Made by a program: the position numbers and the translations under genes. Positions 1 through 7,213 of a stretch of DNA of 17,660 nt are shown piece by piece. The notes under the pieces were generated by a model. The model did not search any database and was not told where the DNA came from. It saw nothing but the letters and a program-made list of their open reading frames with translations. The stretch's first letter is position 1, and the number at the start of each line of letters is the position of its first letter. The stretch covers positions 1-17,660 of the forward strand of contig JAFYQY010000148.1 in the NCBI GenBank assembly GCA_017559685.1, written 5' to 3'. Origin of the DNA: Alistipes sp. (GTDB lineage Bacteria; Bacteroidota; Bacteroidia; Bacteroidales; Rikenellaceae).

Positions 1-91
1 TAATGATTCCCTGGAATTTGTCAGCAACCTCTGCTACCTGAGCCTCAGAAAGCACTGGAGTGACAATGAAAACGGTTTCGTAATTGTTCAT
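1..91 (-). CDS. rpsF: 30S ribosomal protein bS6, N-terminal part (runs off left edge)
   Basis: Reading leftward from the ATG at 91-89 gives a peptide that begins [16 protein letters not shown], the characteristic beta-strand start of ribosomal protein S6 in Bacteroidota. Thirty codons are visible and the rest lies outside the window. bS6 binds the central domain of 16S rRNA as a heterodimer with bS18; in this phylum rpsF is normally followed by rpsR and rplI, which would lie off the left edge (known organisation, not seen here). A well-formed promoter lies just upstream at 134-164. The identification rests on the N-terminus only, but that stretch is distinctive. Confidence 0.85.
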   Translation of the reverse strand, partial: MNNYETVFIVTPVLSEAQVAEVADKFQGII

Positions 92-133
92 AATACTTTA
101 ATTATTAAATTGTTTAATGCCCTAAAGCGGGTG

Positions 134-164
134 CAAAGGTAGAACAAAAAACGCAAAATACAAA
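134..164 (-). promoter_or_regulatory. Promoter of rpsF, Bacteroidales type
   Basis: Read on the minus strand, TACCTTTG (141-134) matches the -7 consensus TAnnTTTG, and TTTG (164-161) sits 19 bases upstream as the -33 element. Transcription would begin near 127, giving a leader of roughly 36 bases. That leader begins with a small CCC/GGG hairpin (131-120). Ribosomal S6 mRNAs in many bacteria bind the S6:S18 complex in their leaders; whether this hairpin plays that role is only a guess. Confidence 0.7.
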
Positions 165-210
165 ATGCATTCTGTAAAAAATCGACAAAAAAGATGGTTT
201 GTTGCGAATA

Positions 211-242
211 TTTGTGCCTTTTGCAAAAAAATACTACCTTTG
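211..242 (+). promoter_or_regulatory. Promoter of the EEP-domain lipoprotein gene
   Basis: TTTG (211-214) is followed after exactly 20 bases by TACCTTTG (235-242), a textbook Bacteroidales -33/-7 pair. Transcription would start near 249, about 19 bases before the ATG at 268. This placement also rules out the in-frame ATG at 199, which would lie upstream of the promoter. The site is back to back with the rpsF promoter. Confidence 0.75.
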
Positions 243-267
243 TGTAACAAAAACGTATGTAAATTGT

Positions 268-1929
268 ATGAAAAGAATTATATTTCTTTTAGTTGCGGTA
301 TCTCTGTTTGTCGTAGGATGTAACCCTGGTGGCGAAGATGTAAACACCGAAATTCCCGAGGGTGTCTCGCTGACTATCTCACTCGAAGCTGCTACTCGTA
401 CCTCGATAGCTGCGAGCGACAACGATGGCGCTTTCCCAACCCATTGGAATATCGGCGACCAAGTGATGGTAAATACTGTATTGTCCGACAAGGTCTCTAA
501 CGACGAGCACAACAAGTCTGTTGCAAAGTTTAATTTCTCGGAGGGTAGTATCTCTGCGCCTTATAGTGTAACTTATCCGCATTGTTCGTTGACATCGGCC
601 GAGAAGACCTATATTGAGTTTCCTGCTGTGCAGAATTATGAGGAGTATAGTGTAGCCGTGAACAGTGCGCCAATGTGTGGATATGCTGAGAGTGGCAACG
701 AGGTGACCCTCAAACACTTGTCAGCTATTTTGCACCTCCCTGTAAAGGCGTTGGGTGAAAGTGTAAAGTTGAAAGAGGTAATTCTGACCTCCGCTTCGGG
801 CAAGCTCTCGGGCATATTTAGGGTTGATTGCCAGGCCGCTACACTCTCAACCACAAATAGCAGTAAAAGTAGTTTGACATACGCCCTCCCTGCTAATTTT
901 TCGCTCTTGACGGCCGAGATATGCGATATGTTCATCGCTGTGCCTGCGGGTGAGGTGGGTGACTTGACCGTTGAGTTTATTGAGACTTCGGGTGGCAAGA
1001 TGACTGCAACGTGGAGCTCGAGCGAGGCGTTGCCAATGGGTGTTGTGCAGGAGTTTAACACCGTTCTTTACGAGAAGGGTGCTTCGTGTGAGTTGGAGTT
1101 GCTCGATAAGTCGGTGCCTACATTTAAGAAGTATGCAAGTTGCGACGAAATCAAGATTATGAGCTTCAATGTGCGTACAACGCTCACCGAGTCGAATACT
1201 GACAATAATTGGGATAACCGCAAGGGTGCTTGTGTGGAGCTTATCAAGGATCATATGCCGACTATTATCGGAGTTCAGGAGGCGAAATATCAGCATCATT
1301 GGACCTATCTGAAAGAGCAACTTGCCGATGACTATTCGGGCTATGGTGTCAATCGTGATACCGGTAAGGAGAGTGGTACTGGCGAGACAATGGGTATATT
1401 GTACAATAAGAGTATTATCCAGAAGTTGGATGGTGGTACATTCTGGCTCTCTGAGACTCCTGATGTGCCTTCGAAGGGCTTTGGTGCAAGTTATAGCCGA
1501 TGCGCTACCTGGGGTTTGTTCAAGCACAAAACTACGGGCAAGAAAATCTGCTATATCAACACTCATATTGACCACCAGGTTAAGGAGGCGCAGATAGAGG
1601 GTATGAAGCTCATTTCGAAGTTCTTCGAGAAGTATAAGGATGAGTATCTGCTATTTATTACGGCCGACTTCAATATGCGATCTGATAACGAGGCGTTCGA
1701 CCCTATCGAGGCATATATGTACAATACTCGTGAGATAGCGCCGGAGGGACTCACTGATTACGACACTACATTTAATGGTTTTACAACGGGTAAGGATTCG
1801 ATTATCGACCATATCTACTGTAGCGACTACTTGGAAGTTGTGGAGTATCACACCATAAATGAGCAGTATGGTGGCGTGACGTATGTGTCGGATCACTATC
1901 CTATCTACTCAATTATCAAGTTGCAGTAG
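268..1929 (+). CDS. Lipoprotein with fimbrillin-like domain and C-terminal endonuclease/exonuclease/phosphatase (EEP) domain
   Basis: A 553-residue predicted surface or periplasmic lipoprotein. Residues 1-18 (MKRIIFLLVAVSLFVVGC) form a type II signal peptide with Cys18 as the lipidation site, followed by an acidic GGED stretch. Residues about 30-275 resemble the beta-sandwich of Bacteroidales fimbrillin/Mfa-like proteins: an RTS motif, WNIGDQVMVN, a Y-YP segment and a late IAVPAG strand. Residues about 293-553 are a complete EEP (DNase I-like) domain: MSFNVR near 298, metal-binding Glu338 in QEA, TADFN with Asp467 and Asn469, IDHIY, and the terminal SDHYP with Asp542 and His543. All catalytic positions expected for a Mg-dependent phosphodiesterase or phosphatase are present. 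The substrate (DNA, sugar phosphate, lipid) cannot be told. The start at 268 is chosen because the promoter ends at 242 and the signal peptide begins there. Confidence 0.85.
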   Translation: MKRIIFLLVAVSLFVVGCNPGGEDVNTEIPEGVSLTISLEAATRTSIAASDNDGAFPTHWNIGDQVMVNTVLSDKVSNDEHNKSVAKFNFSEGSISAPYSVTYPHCSLTSAEKTYIEFPAVQNYEEYSVAVNSAPMCGYAESGNEVTLKHLSAILHLPVKALGESVKLKEVILTSASGKLSGIFRVDCQAATLSTTNSSKSSLTYALPANFSLLTAEICDMFIAVPAGEVGDLTVEFIETSGGKMTATWSSSEALPMGVVQEFNTVLYEKGASCELELLDKSVPTFKKYASCDEIKIMSFNVRTTLTESNTDNNWDNRKGACVELIKDHMPTIIGVQEAKYQHHWTYLKEQLADDYSGYGVNRDTGKESGTGETMGILYNKSIIQKLDGGTFWLSETPDVPSKGFGASYSRCATWGLFKHKTTGKKICYINTHIDHQVKEAQIEGMKLISKFFEKYKDEYLLFITADFNMRSDNEAFDPIEAYMYNTREIAPEGLTDYDTTFNGFTTGKDSIIDHIYCSDYLEVVEYHTINEQYGGVTYVSDHYPIYSIIKLQ

Positions 1930-1933
1930 ACTG

Positions 1934-2131
1934 CTAATGCGCTGTGGTGAGGAGCCACAGAAAATACCACACTACAAATCTTCCTGCCTTTCCTATCAGC
2001 ATAAAGAGCGCTGAGGGTAGGAACTTTGTGCGATAGAAGCCAAGTGCTACGGCTATCACGTCGCCAATGATGGGCACCCACGAGAGTGTGGCTGCCCACA
2101 ATGGCCTAGTCGGTTGTGAAGGAGAGTGCAC
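1934..2131 (-). pseudogene. Remnant of a yqaA-like gene: last third only
   Basis: The frame ending at the TAG (1936-1934) encodes a peptide matching the C-terminal 53 residues of the intact yqaA-like protein at 6132-6572: both share GDVIAVALGFYRTK and PSALFMLIGKAGRF. Roughly four-fifths of residues are identical, and most DNA differences are at silent positions. Similarity stops abruptly at the Trp codon at 2098-2096 (residue 94 of the intact protein). Upstream lie about eleven unrelated codons back to a GTG (2131-2129) that directly follows the bspA stop. Two membrane segments at most remain, so it is probably a non-functional remnant, although translation coupled to bspA from the GTG cannot be excluded. 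A 6-bp inverted repeat at 1942-1960 lies inside this remnant. Confidence 0.75.
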
Positions 2132-5100
2132 CTATTCGCTCATTGTGGTGAAACTCTTCACCTCGCCTAGAAATACTACCCCTCCAGTCCACTGATCGTT
2201 GATGAGTTTTGGGTTAAACTCGGCGTAGGCTCTGTAGTAGTATGTTGTGCCACTTTGCAATTTTTTGCAAGTGCATTCAAATGAGCCATCTGTGGCAATC
2301 GTCGCTCCGATAGTATTGCCATAAGGGAACTCGTTGCCTCTTGTGGTTAGATTGTTTGGGTCGGTGCTGATAAGAAAGCAAATGATTCTATCCTTCACCT
2401 CCGTCATCATCGAAAGGTTTCCTCGGAGCTTTGCATCGTAAATACCGATGTTTGTGGCTTCCAAAGTAGTGACTGTTGCAAATGGAGTGTCGCAGTGCTT
2501 GCCGTCAGGCTCTCCTCCTACGATAATGTCGGCATACTTGCTCCAGCTTGCTTTGTAAGCCGCAACTCCCTCGTCAGGAACTTGAATCTTATCCAAATAC
2601 TTGCAGTTGTCGAATGGGTAGTAATAGATTTGATCCCACTCGTACCAGTATGATTTGAGGAAAGGAGGCTCGATGCTCTTCAAGTGTATCTCCTCCAAGT
2701 AGTCGCAGTAGCTGAACGCCTCCGAATCGATATATGATACGGTGTGAGGAAGGGTGATTTTCTCCAATGCCTTGCATTCATAGAATGCCTTTTCTCCAAT
2801 GGTGACAATTCCGGCTGGTATCGTTATATTCTCAAGCGATGTACAGAGCTCGAATGCCGATTTAGGAATTGTCGTTAGACTCGCAGGTAGCTTTGCCGAT
2901 TTGAGATCTTTGCAACTATAAAATGCCATTTCATCCAACTCTTTGATGCAGTCGGGCAGAGTGATGCTCTTAATTTTTGAACCCCGCATAGAGCAGAAGT
3001 GTTCGCATACGCTTCCCTCTTCGAAGATAATCGTAGAGGTATCTCTTCCTATCATACCAGAAATTCTGCGAACAGTGTTGCCAATCGTAACTTGGGTTGC
3101 GGACATTGTGCCTGTTCCTCCTGGCCCCAATTGAATATTCTCTCCGTAGATATATACATTATCCATAGGGGCCCATTCGCCATACAAGCTATTCGGAATA
3201 GGATATCCTGAGAATACGTCTTCGCCTACATATGTTACGCTCTTAGGAATTATTACGGTTTTGATAGGGCAACCATTGAAAGCGTAATTTCCAATACTCT
3301 CCACCTCGCCAAGATCGACCGATGAGAGTTTTTCGCACTGCTGGAACATTCTATTCGGTATAGTCTTAAATCCCGCAGGGAATGTTACGCTCTCCACATC
3401 CATTTCGGCGAACACACTATCCTCGTATTCAGCCTCGGGATCGAGAATAACCCACTTTGCATCGCAGCCAGCAAAACAACCTTCGCAATACTTTGTAATT
3501 TTGCCTACGCCCTTGATGGATTGCAGATTTGTGCAACCTGCAAACATATCCTTCGAGTATACGGTGACGCTCGATGGCAGAGTAACCTCTTCAAGACGGC
3601 TACAACCATAGAATAAACCCTCCTCCGGCAGATACTTTACGGTCTCTGGTATGACGATTGTTCTAAACGGTGTACCATAGAGGGCATCGATGCCAATTTC
3701 TCGCAAGTTATCTGGCAAAACGATAGTTTCGAGCGAGTTGCAACCCCACAAATGACCCATAGGGTGGCGTGTTGTGCTGATACCTGTCGAAGTTATCGAA
3801 AAGGCGCACTCCAAAGCCTTGATCTTGCCATCATTAGGGAATACAAGGCGTTTGAGCGAGGTACAGTTCATAAAGGCTCCTGCCATAAATGTCTTGATAC
3901 TCTTTGGCAGAGTTACCTCCTCCAAACTTACGCACTCCTTGAATGCTCCGTAATATTTTGTTGGCGCACCCGGCAGACTCGATGCCTCGATGGCACCCTG
4001 AATCTCCTCAATCTCCGAATCTTCGCCCCACTCGATGGTCTCGAGATTGATACACATATTAAATGCGTTGTATCCGATTGTTGCCATCTCCTTTGGCATT
4101 ATAACCTTCTTCAACGAAGGCACACAGCAGAAGAATGACAGTACACCTCCACTTGCTCCAATTATATCCGATTCGGTCTTCATCTCCGACAAATCGAGTG
4201 TTTCGACCTTCCAGTCGCACTCGAAGTGTGCTTCACCGCCTCCTATCACATTACTACCGCCGACATATTTGCCACCATTGAGCAGTTTGAGGTCGGCATC
4301 GTTGAGCGTACCCACGATTTTGAGGTTTACGATTTGGTGCATATCCTCCTCGGACATAAGCGTCGAGAGCGTTCCGGGAGTCTTAACAGTCAAGACAATC
4401 TCGCCCTCGTTTGCACCTTGCAATACGCTGATATTGGTGGTCTTGCCCTCGGCTGTGAGAGTGATGGTAGCTGAACGAGGTGATGGCGAGCCATTGTAGT
4501 CATAGTTGAAGACCAAAGTCTCGTTGCGCAGTGTTCGTGTCTCGACATAGTGCAACCAATCGCCTGTCTGCTTGATGCTGACGGTGTAATCGACATTTAC
4601 GGAGATAGGAATCTCCAAAGTGCCACTCTCGAATGGCAGAGTGTAGTCGGCATTCTCGGGATCGAGGTAATCTTTCTGTCGCTGTGTTAGGTGGAACAAC
4701 TCCGAATAGTTGCTCTCCCTATCTTTGATGCGGATAACCGCCTTGCGCTCATCCGCCTCGGTGCTTGCATCGACCGTAAAGCGTAGTGTTGCATCTTCGA
4801 GGTAGGCTCGGGTATTCTCCTGTTGGCGTACCCAGGTCGCATCCTCGATAATAACATCGAACGGCTTGCTGTGCTGAAGATTGATAGTGAATGTGCCACC
4901 CTGCGCACCGATTGTACCCTCCTTCGAGCCGAGGATAATCCACGCATCATCTTTATCGATTACACCATTACCATTTACATCGAGGTAGTCCTCGAATGGT
5001 GGAATCTTGAAGTTCTGTACACCCAACTGCGAATAGCGCTTGCGGAGATTTTCACGCACCTTGTCGGCATCGACCAACTTGCTGCTTTCGGTAATTTGCG

Positions 5101-5818
5101 CAGCAAGGTTCGGCGTTGTAAGTTCTCCCGAGTTGGCAATATCTCCTGCAATCTTGCTTATCAACTCCGACAGCTCGCCGACGCTGCGACCTGCCTGCAA
5201 CGAAGCCGATATCGCCAAAAGAATAGCATCAGCATCTTTGCCTCCCGTAATATCCATCTTGTCGAAACATACGCTCTGCTCTGCCGTAATGTGGAAGACT
5301 TCGAGTATCTCTCGCTCGGCTATGCTGCGAGCCTCGCTCAAAGTGCCACCCTCCTCCAAGAGTTTACGGATGCGGTCCGATTCGAGCGTGGTCAGCAAAT
5401 TGACATTCGTCTTACCCGTCTCGGTCAAATCCGATATGGAACGCAGTGTCAAAGTCGAAGACGACACCTTACCCTCAATTTCGTTATAGTAATAGCCCGT
5501 AGCGATGATCTCAACATAGCGACTCTCTATTTCGCTACCCACAGAGAACTTTCCGGCATCGTTTGTCGTCTTGGTTTGATACTGCTTTCCCGTAGGGTTG
5601 AAATTCTCGTCAAGAGGCTGAATCGTGATGTTTGTTCCCTGTGTAAAAGGACCCTTCTGAACACTACCATTTACGCTATATGTCTCCGTAGGTGTGTCGG
5701 GTGGAGTTGGAGGAGTATTCGGATCCTCTCCTGTCGGATCTCCACCAACGCAAGATAGTAGCGCAATAGATAAAACTACTGCCAACAACCAATTCGATAG
5801 AGTAAGACATCTTTTCAT
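2132..5818 (-). CDS. BspA-like leucine-rich-repeat surface lipoprotein with BACON domains
   Basis: A 1228-residue lipoprotein. Residues 1-23 end in the lipobox LLSC (Cys23), followed by a Pro/Thr/Asp-rich linker. Residues about 45-130 resemble a carboxypeptidase-regulatory-like beta domain. About 130-275 is mostly helical and unrecognised. A calcium-loop-like DVNGNGVIDKDD lies near 279-290, as in dockerin or EF-hand loops. Two BACON-like beta domains follow (about 299-380 and 393-472), then a long array of LRR_5/TpLRR (BspA) repeats from about 565 to 1090 with the pattern L--ITLP--I--I---AF--C--L. The last 120 residues are a fibronectin-type-III-like domain (SGTTYYYRAYA, EVKSFTT). BspA proteins of Bacteroidota bind host matrix proteins or mediate coaggregation; that role is inferred by family only. 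No enzyme motif is seen. The gene has its own long leader and is flanked by two copies of the yqaA 3' end. Confidence 0.85.
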   Translation of the reverse strand: MKRCLTLSNWLLAVVLSIALLSCVGGDPTGEDPNTPPTPPDTPTETYSVNGSVQKGPFTQGTNITIQPLDENFNPTGKQYQTKTTNDAGKFSVGSEIESRYVEIIATGYYYNEIEGKVSSSTLTLRSISDLTETGKTNVNLLTTLESDRIRKLLEEGGTLSEARSIAEREILEVFHITAEQSVCFDKMDITGGKDADAILLAISASLQAGRSVGELSELISKIAGDIANSGELTTPNLAAQITESSKLVDADKVRENLRKRYSQLGVQNFKIPPFEDYLDVNGNGVIDKDDAWIILGSKEGTIGAQGGTFTINLQHSKPFDVIIEDATWVRQQENTRAYLEDATLRFTVDASTEADERKAVIRIKDRESNYSELFHLTQRQKDYLDPENADYTLPFESGTLEIPISVNVDYTVSIKQTGDWLHYVETRTLRNETLVFNYDYNGSPSPRSATITLTAEGKTTNISVLQGANEGEIVLTVKTPGTLSTLMSEEDMHQIVNLKIVGTLNDADLKLLNGGKYVGGSNVIGGGEAHFECDWKVETLDLSEMKTESDIIGASGGVLSFFCCVPSLKKVIMPKEMATIGYNAFNMCINLETIEWGEDSEIEEIQGAIEASSLPGAPTKYYGAFKECVSLEEVTLPKSIKTFMAGAFMNCTSLKRLVFPNDGKIKALECAFSITSTGISTTRHPMGHLWGCNSLETIVLPDNLREIGIDALYGTPFRTIVIPETVKYLPEEGLFYGCSRLEEVTLPSSVTVYSKDMFAGCTNLQSIKGVGKITKYCEGCFAGCDAKWVILDPEAEYEDSVFAEMDVESVTFPAGFKTIPNRMFQQCEKLSSVDLGEVESIGNYAFNGCPIKTVIIPKSVTYVGEDVFSGYPIPNSLYGEWAPMDNVYIYGENIQLGPGGTGTMSATQVTIGNTVRRISGMIGRDTSTIIFEEGSVCEHFCSMRGSKIKSITLPDCIKELDEMAFYSCKDLKSAKLPASLTTIPKSAFELCTSLENITIPAGIVTIGEKAFYECKALEKITLPHTVSYIDSEAFSYCDYLEEIHLKSIEPPFLKSYWYEWDQIYYYPFDNCKYLDKIQVPDEGVAAYKASWSKYADIIVGGEPDGKHCDTPFATVTTLEATNIGIYDAKLRGNLSMMTEVKDRIICFLISTDPNNLTTRGNEFPYGNTIGATIATDGSFECTCKKLQSGTTYYYRAYAEFNPKLINDQWTGGVVFLGEVKSFTTMSE

Positions 5819-5858
5819 AATATTTTATTTTTAACTGTTGATATTTTCAATGGATAAT

Positions 5859-5902
5859 AAAAACAGGGGAGCACTTGACCAACTTAGGTCAAATGTTCCC
5901 CC
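5859..5902 (-). terminator. Terminator-like hairpin in the bspA leader (possible attenuator)
   Basis: On the minus strand a 15-bp stem (arms 5901-5887 and 5880-5866, 13 Watson-Crick pairs plus two G-U-type pairs, six-base loop) is followed by TG and then five T (5863-5859) and an A/T-rich stretch. That is the form of an intrinsic terminator. It lies downstream of the bspA promoter candidate and about 48 bases before the bspA ATG, so it could act as an attenuator. Alternatively it ends transcripts coming from yqaA, in which case bspA would need a promoter I do not see in the remaining 40 bases. Confidence 0.6.
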
Positions 5903-5941
5903 TTAAATTGCACAAAATCAGCTCTATGAGATATTAAAATA

Positions 5942-5949
5942 CCCCCCCC
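5942..5949. repeat. C8 homopolymer in the bspA leader
   Basis: Eight consecutive C (G on the bspA strand) between the bspA promoter candidate and the terminator-like hairpin. A tract of this length is prone to slipped-strand changes in length. There is no direct sign here that it varies. Confidence 0.6.
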
Positions 5950-6019
5950 GTGTCACGCAAACAGCTGACTGTCAATATATTACATCTTTGTAGCATAGTT
6001 TACACAACTCTTCTCTCTA

Positions 6020-6053
6020 CAAAGTTATAATATTTTTTGCAAAAAAATGCAAA
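6020..6053 (-). promoter_or_regulatory. Candidate promoter of bspA
   Basis: On the minus strand TAACTTTG (6027-6020) fits the -7 consensus TAnnTTTG. TTTG (6053-6050) lies 22 bases upstream, slightly longer than the 19-20 bases of the two promoters at the left end. Transcription would start near 6013 and give an untranslated leader of about 195 bases containing the C8 tract and the terminator-like hairpin. Confidence 0.5.
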
Positions 6054-6131
6054 AAAGTTAGAAAGTTTAAGCGCGCCCTTAATAGCCGTTACCAGCCCTT
6101 ATTCACTCTTGCGCCTTGACCACAGAGTACC

Positions 6132-6572
6132 CTACCCAATGGCTAAAAGCCACAGTGCATACCAGACGATAAATCTGCCAGCCTTTCCTATTAACATAAA
6201 GAGCGCCGACGGCAGGAGCTTTGTGCGATAGAAACCGAGTGCTACGGCTATCACGTCGCCAATAACGGGCACCCACGATAGTAGGGCAGCCCACGAGCCG
6301 TATTTGTCGATTTTGGCCTTCTGCTTTTCGAGTGTTTCGGGTTTGACGCCGAGCTTCTCTATCCACTCCCACTTGCCCAAACGGCCTACGCCGTATGAGG
6401 TCAGTCCGCCGATAAAATTGCCCGTGGTGGCTATGATGATAATTGCCCACGGCGAGCCTCCTGCCACTAGCATACCTATAACCAGCACATCTGCGCTGAA
6501 AGGCACTACCGTAGCGGCCAAAAACGAGCCGAGAAACAAGCCCCAATATCCGAGGTCTAATAACCAATTCAT
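6132..6572 (-). CDS. yqaA: YqaA-like inner-membrane protein (DedA/VTT superfamily)
   Basis: A 146-residue membrane protein, close to the usual length of YqaA. The N-terminus (LGYWGLFLGSFLAATVVPFS) is a re-entrant or membrane segment typical of the DedA/SNARE-associated (VTT) superfamily, followed by VLVIGMLVAGG, the TGNFIGGLTSYGVGRLG segment, a short charged cytoplasmic stretch (about 67-90), and a conserved C-terminal half with PVIGDVIAVALGFYR and LIGKAGRF. DedA relatives help recycle undecaprenyl phosphate or phosphatidylethanolamine across the membrane; whether this small branch does so is not known from the sequence. It is divergent from tspO. Its last 53 residues are duplicated at 1934-2098, beyond bspA. 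Confidence 0.8.
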   Translation of the reverse strand: MNWLLDLGYWGLFLGSFLAATVVPFSADVLVIGMLVAGGSPWAIIIIATTGNFIGGLTSYGVGRLGKWEWIEKLGVKPETLEKQKAKIDKYGSWAALLSWVPVIGDVIAVALGFYRTKLLPSALFMLIGKAGRFIVWYALWLLAIG

Positions 6573-6575
6573 AAC

Positions 6576-6627
6576 GAATGCAGAATTCAGAATGCAAAAT
6601 TAAAAATTAAAAGTTAAAAATTAAAAA
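6576..6627. repeat. A/T-rich short tandem repeat, four TTAAAAA-type units
   Basis: Two GAATGCA words (6576-6582 and 6590-6596) flank a GAATTC, then four 7-bp units follow: TTAAAAA, TTAAAAG, TTAAAAA, TTAAAAA (6600-6627). It fills the yqaA-tspO intergenic space. No coding potential or mobile-element ends are seen. Confidence 0.65.
6595..6602 (-). promoter_or_regulatory. Possible -7 element for yqaA
   Basis: The minus strand reads TAATTTTG (6602-6595), matching TAnnTTTG, with the ATG of yqaA 23 bases further on. The region about 20 bases upstream is only A and T, and no -33 TTG is visible, so this is a weak call. Confidence 0.3.
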
Positions 6628-6754
6628 TTGATAGAGGTGTTAGAGTCGTTAGCGGCATTAGGGCAGTAAAAAAAACTATTCACCACTAATTACTCTCGCC
6701 ACTCGTCTATCTTGGCTTATTCTTTGCAGGAGTCTCCCCGAAAATAATACCAAA

Positions 6755-7213
6755 ATGAGAAGATTTTTAGCCTATTTTATCCCCATAGTTCTCGCTTTCG
6801 CTATAGGTGCGCTCGGCTCATATATCCAGGGCGTAGCGCTCGAGGAGTGGTATCCCTACCTCGAAAAATCGCCAGCGACACCACCTCCGTTGGTCTTTCC
6901 TATTGCGTGGGGCGTGCTCTATCTGTTGATGAGTGTCTCGATAGGAACGCTACTCGAAAAAGGTGACCTGAGCGTGGTTCGATTGTGGCTGTTGCAGTTG
7001 CTCTTGAATTTCCTGTGGAGCGTCTGTTTCTTCGCTCTGCGTAGTCCGTTTTTGGGTCTTTTGGTAATTCTTGCACTCGATGTGTCGGTCTTTGCCTATA
7101 TCATCCATACGGCAGGACGACGATCGACCGCCTCGTGGCTCTTCGTGCCATATATGTTGTGGTTGATTTTTGCGACCTATCTGAATGGTTATATCTACAT
7201 AAATAACCAATGA
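6755..7213 (+). CDS. tspO: TspO/MBR (translocator/peripheral benzodiazepine receptor) family protein
   Basis: A 152-residue protein of five membrane segments, the usual size and topology for TspO. Family motifs are clear: WYPYLEKSPATPPPLVFPIAW (residues 32-52), LNFLWS (84-89), and PYMLWLIFATYLN (132-144) with the conserved aromatic residues that line the porphyrin/cholesterol pocket. Bacterial TspO proteins bind tetrapyrroles and are linked to stress and light or oxygen responses; the physiological role here is unknown. It is divergent from yqaA with about 180 bases between. A purine-rich AGGAG (6728-6732) lies too far from the ATG to count as a ribosome binding site, and no good promoter is visible; the nearest candidate has one extra base in the -7 box (TA, three bases, TTTG at 6718-6726). 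Confidence 0.85.
   Translation: MRRFLAYFIPIVLAFAIGALGSYIQGVALEEWYPYLEKSPATPPPLVFPIAWGVLYLLMSVSIGTLLEKGDLSVVRLWLLQLLLNFLWSVCFFALRSPFLGLLVILALDVSVFAYIIHTAGRRSTASWLFVPYMLWLIFATYLNGYIYINNQ

Noticed and set aside
199..267. Upstream in-frame ATG giving 23 extra residues to the EEP lipoprotein
   Set aside because: It lies upstream of the -33/-7 promoter and would bury the type II signal peptide behind a charged, non-conserved extension.
1942..1960. Hairpin CTGTGG / CCACAG as a bidirectional terminator between the EEP gene and the yqaA remnant
   Set aside because: No T-tract follows on either strand, and the bases are part of the yqaA remnant's coding sequence; the intact copy has a different small hairpin at the same place, so it is probably coding coincidence.
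1934..2131. The 65-codon frame beginning GTG as a genuine small membrane protein
   Set aside because: It lacks the first two thirds of the YqaA fold and similarity stops mid-domain; a remnant is simpler, though coupled translation after the bspA stop is not excluded.
4823..5758. A 311-codon open frame on the plus strand, antisense to the N-terminal part of bspA
   Set aside because: The opposite strand encodes a coherent lipoprotein with recognisable domains; the antisense peptide has no recognisable motif, signal or repeat and no promoter. Long antisense frames are common opposite genes with this codon use.
6600..6627. TTAAAAA tandem units as a mobile-element end or CRISPR-like array
   Set aside because: Units are 7 bases with no spacers, no terminal inverted repeats and no transposase nearby; it is simple-sequence intergenic DNA.
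6723..6754. AGGAG (6728-6732) as the tspO ribosome binding site and TA-ttc-TTTG (6718-6726) as its promoter
   Set aside because: The AGGAG is more than 20 bases from the ATG, and the -7 box has one base too many with no -33 partner at the right distance.
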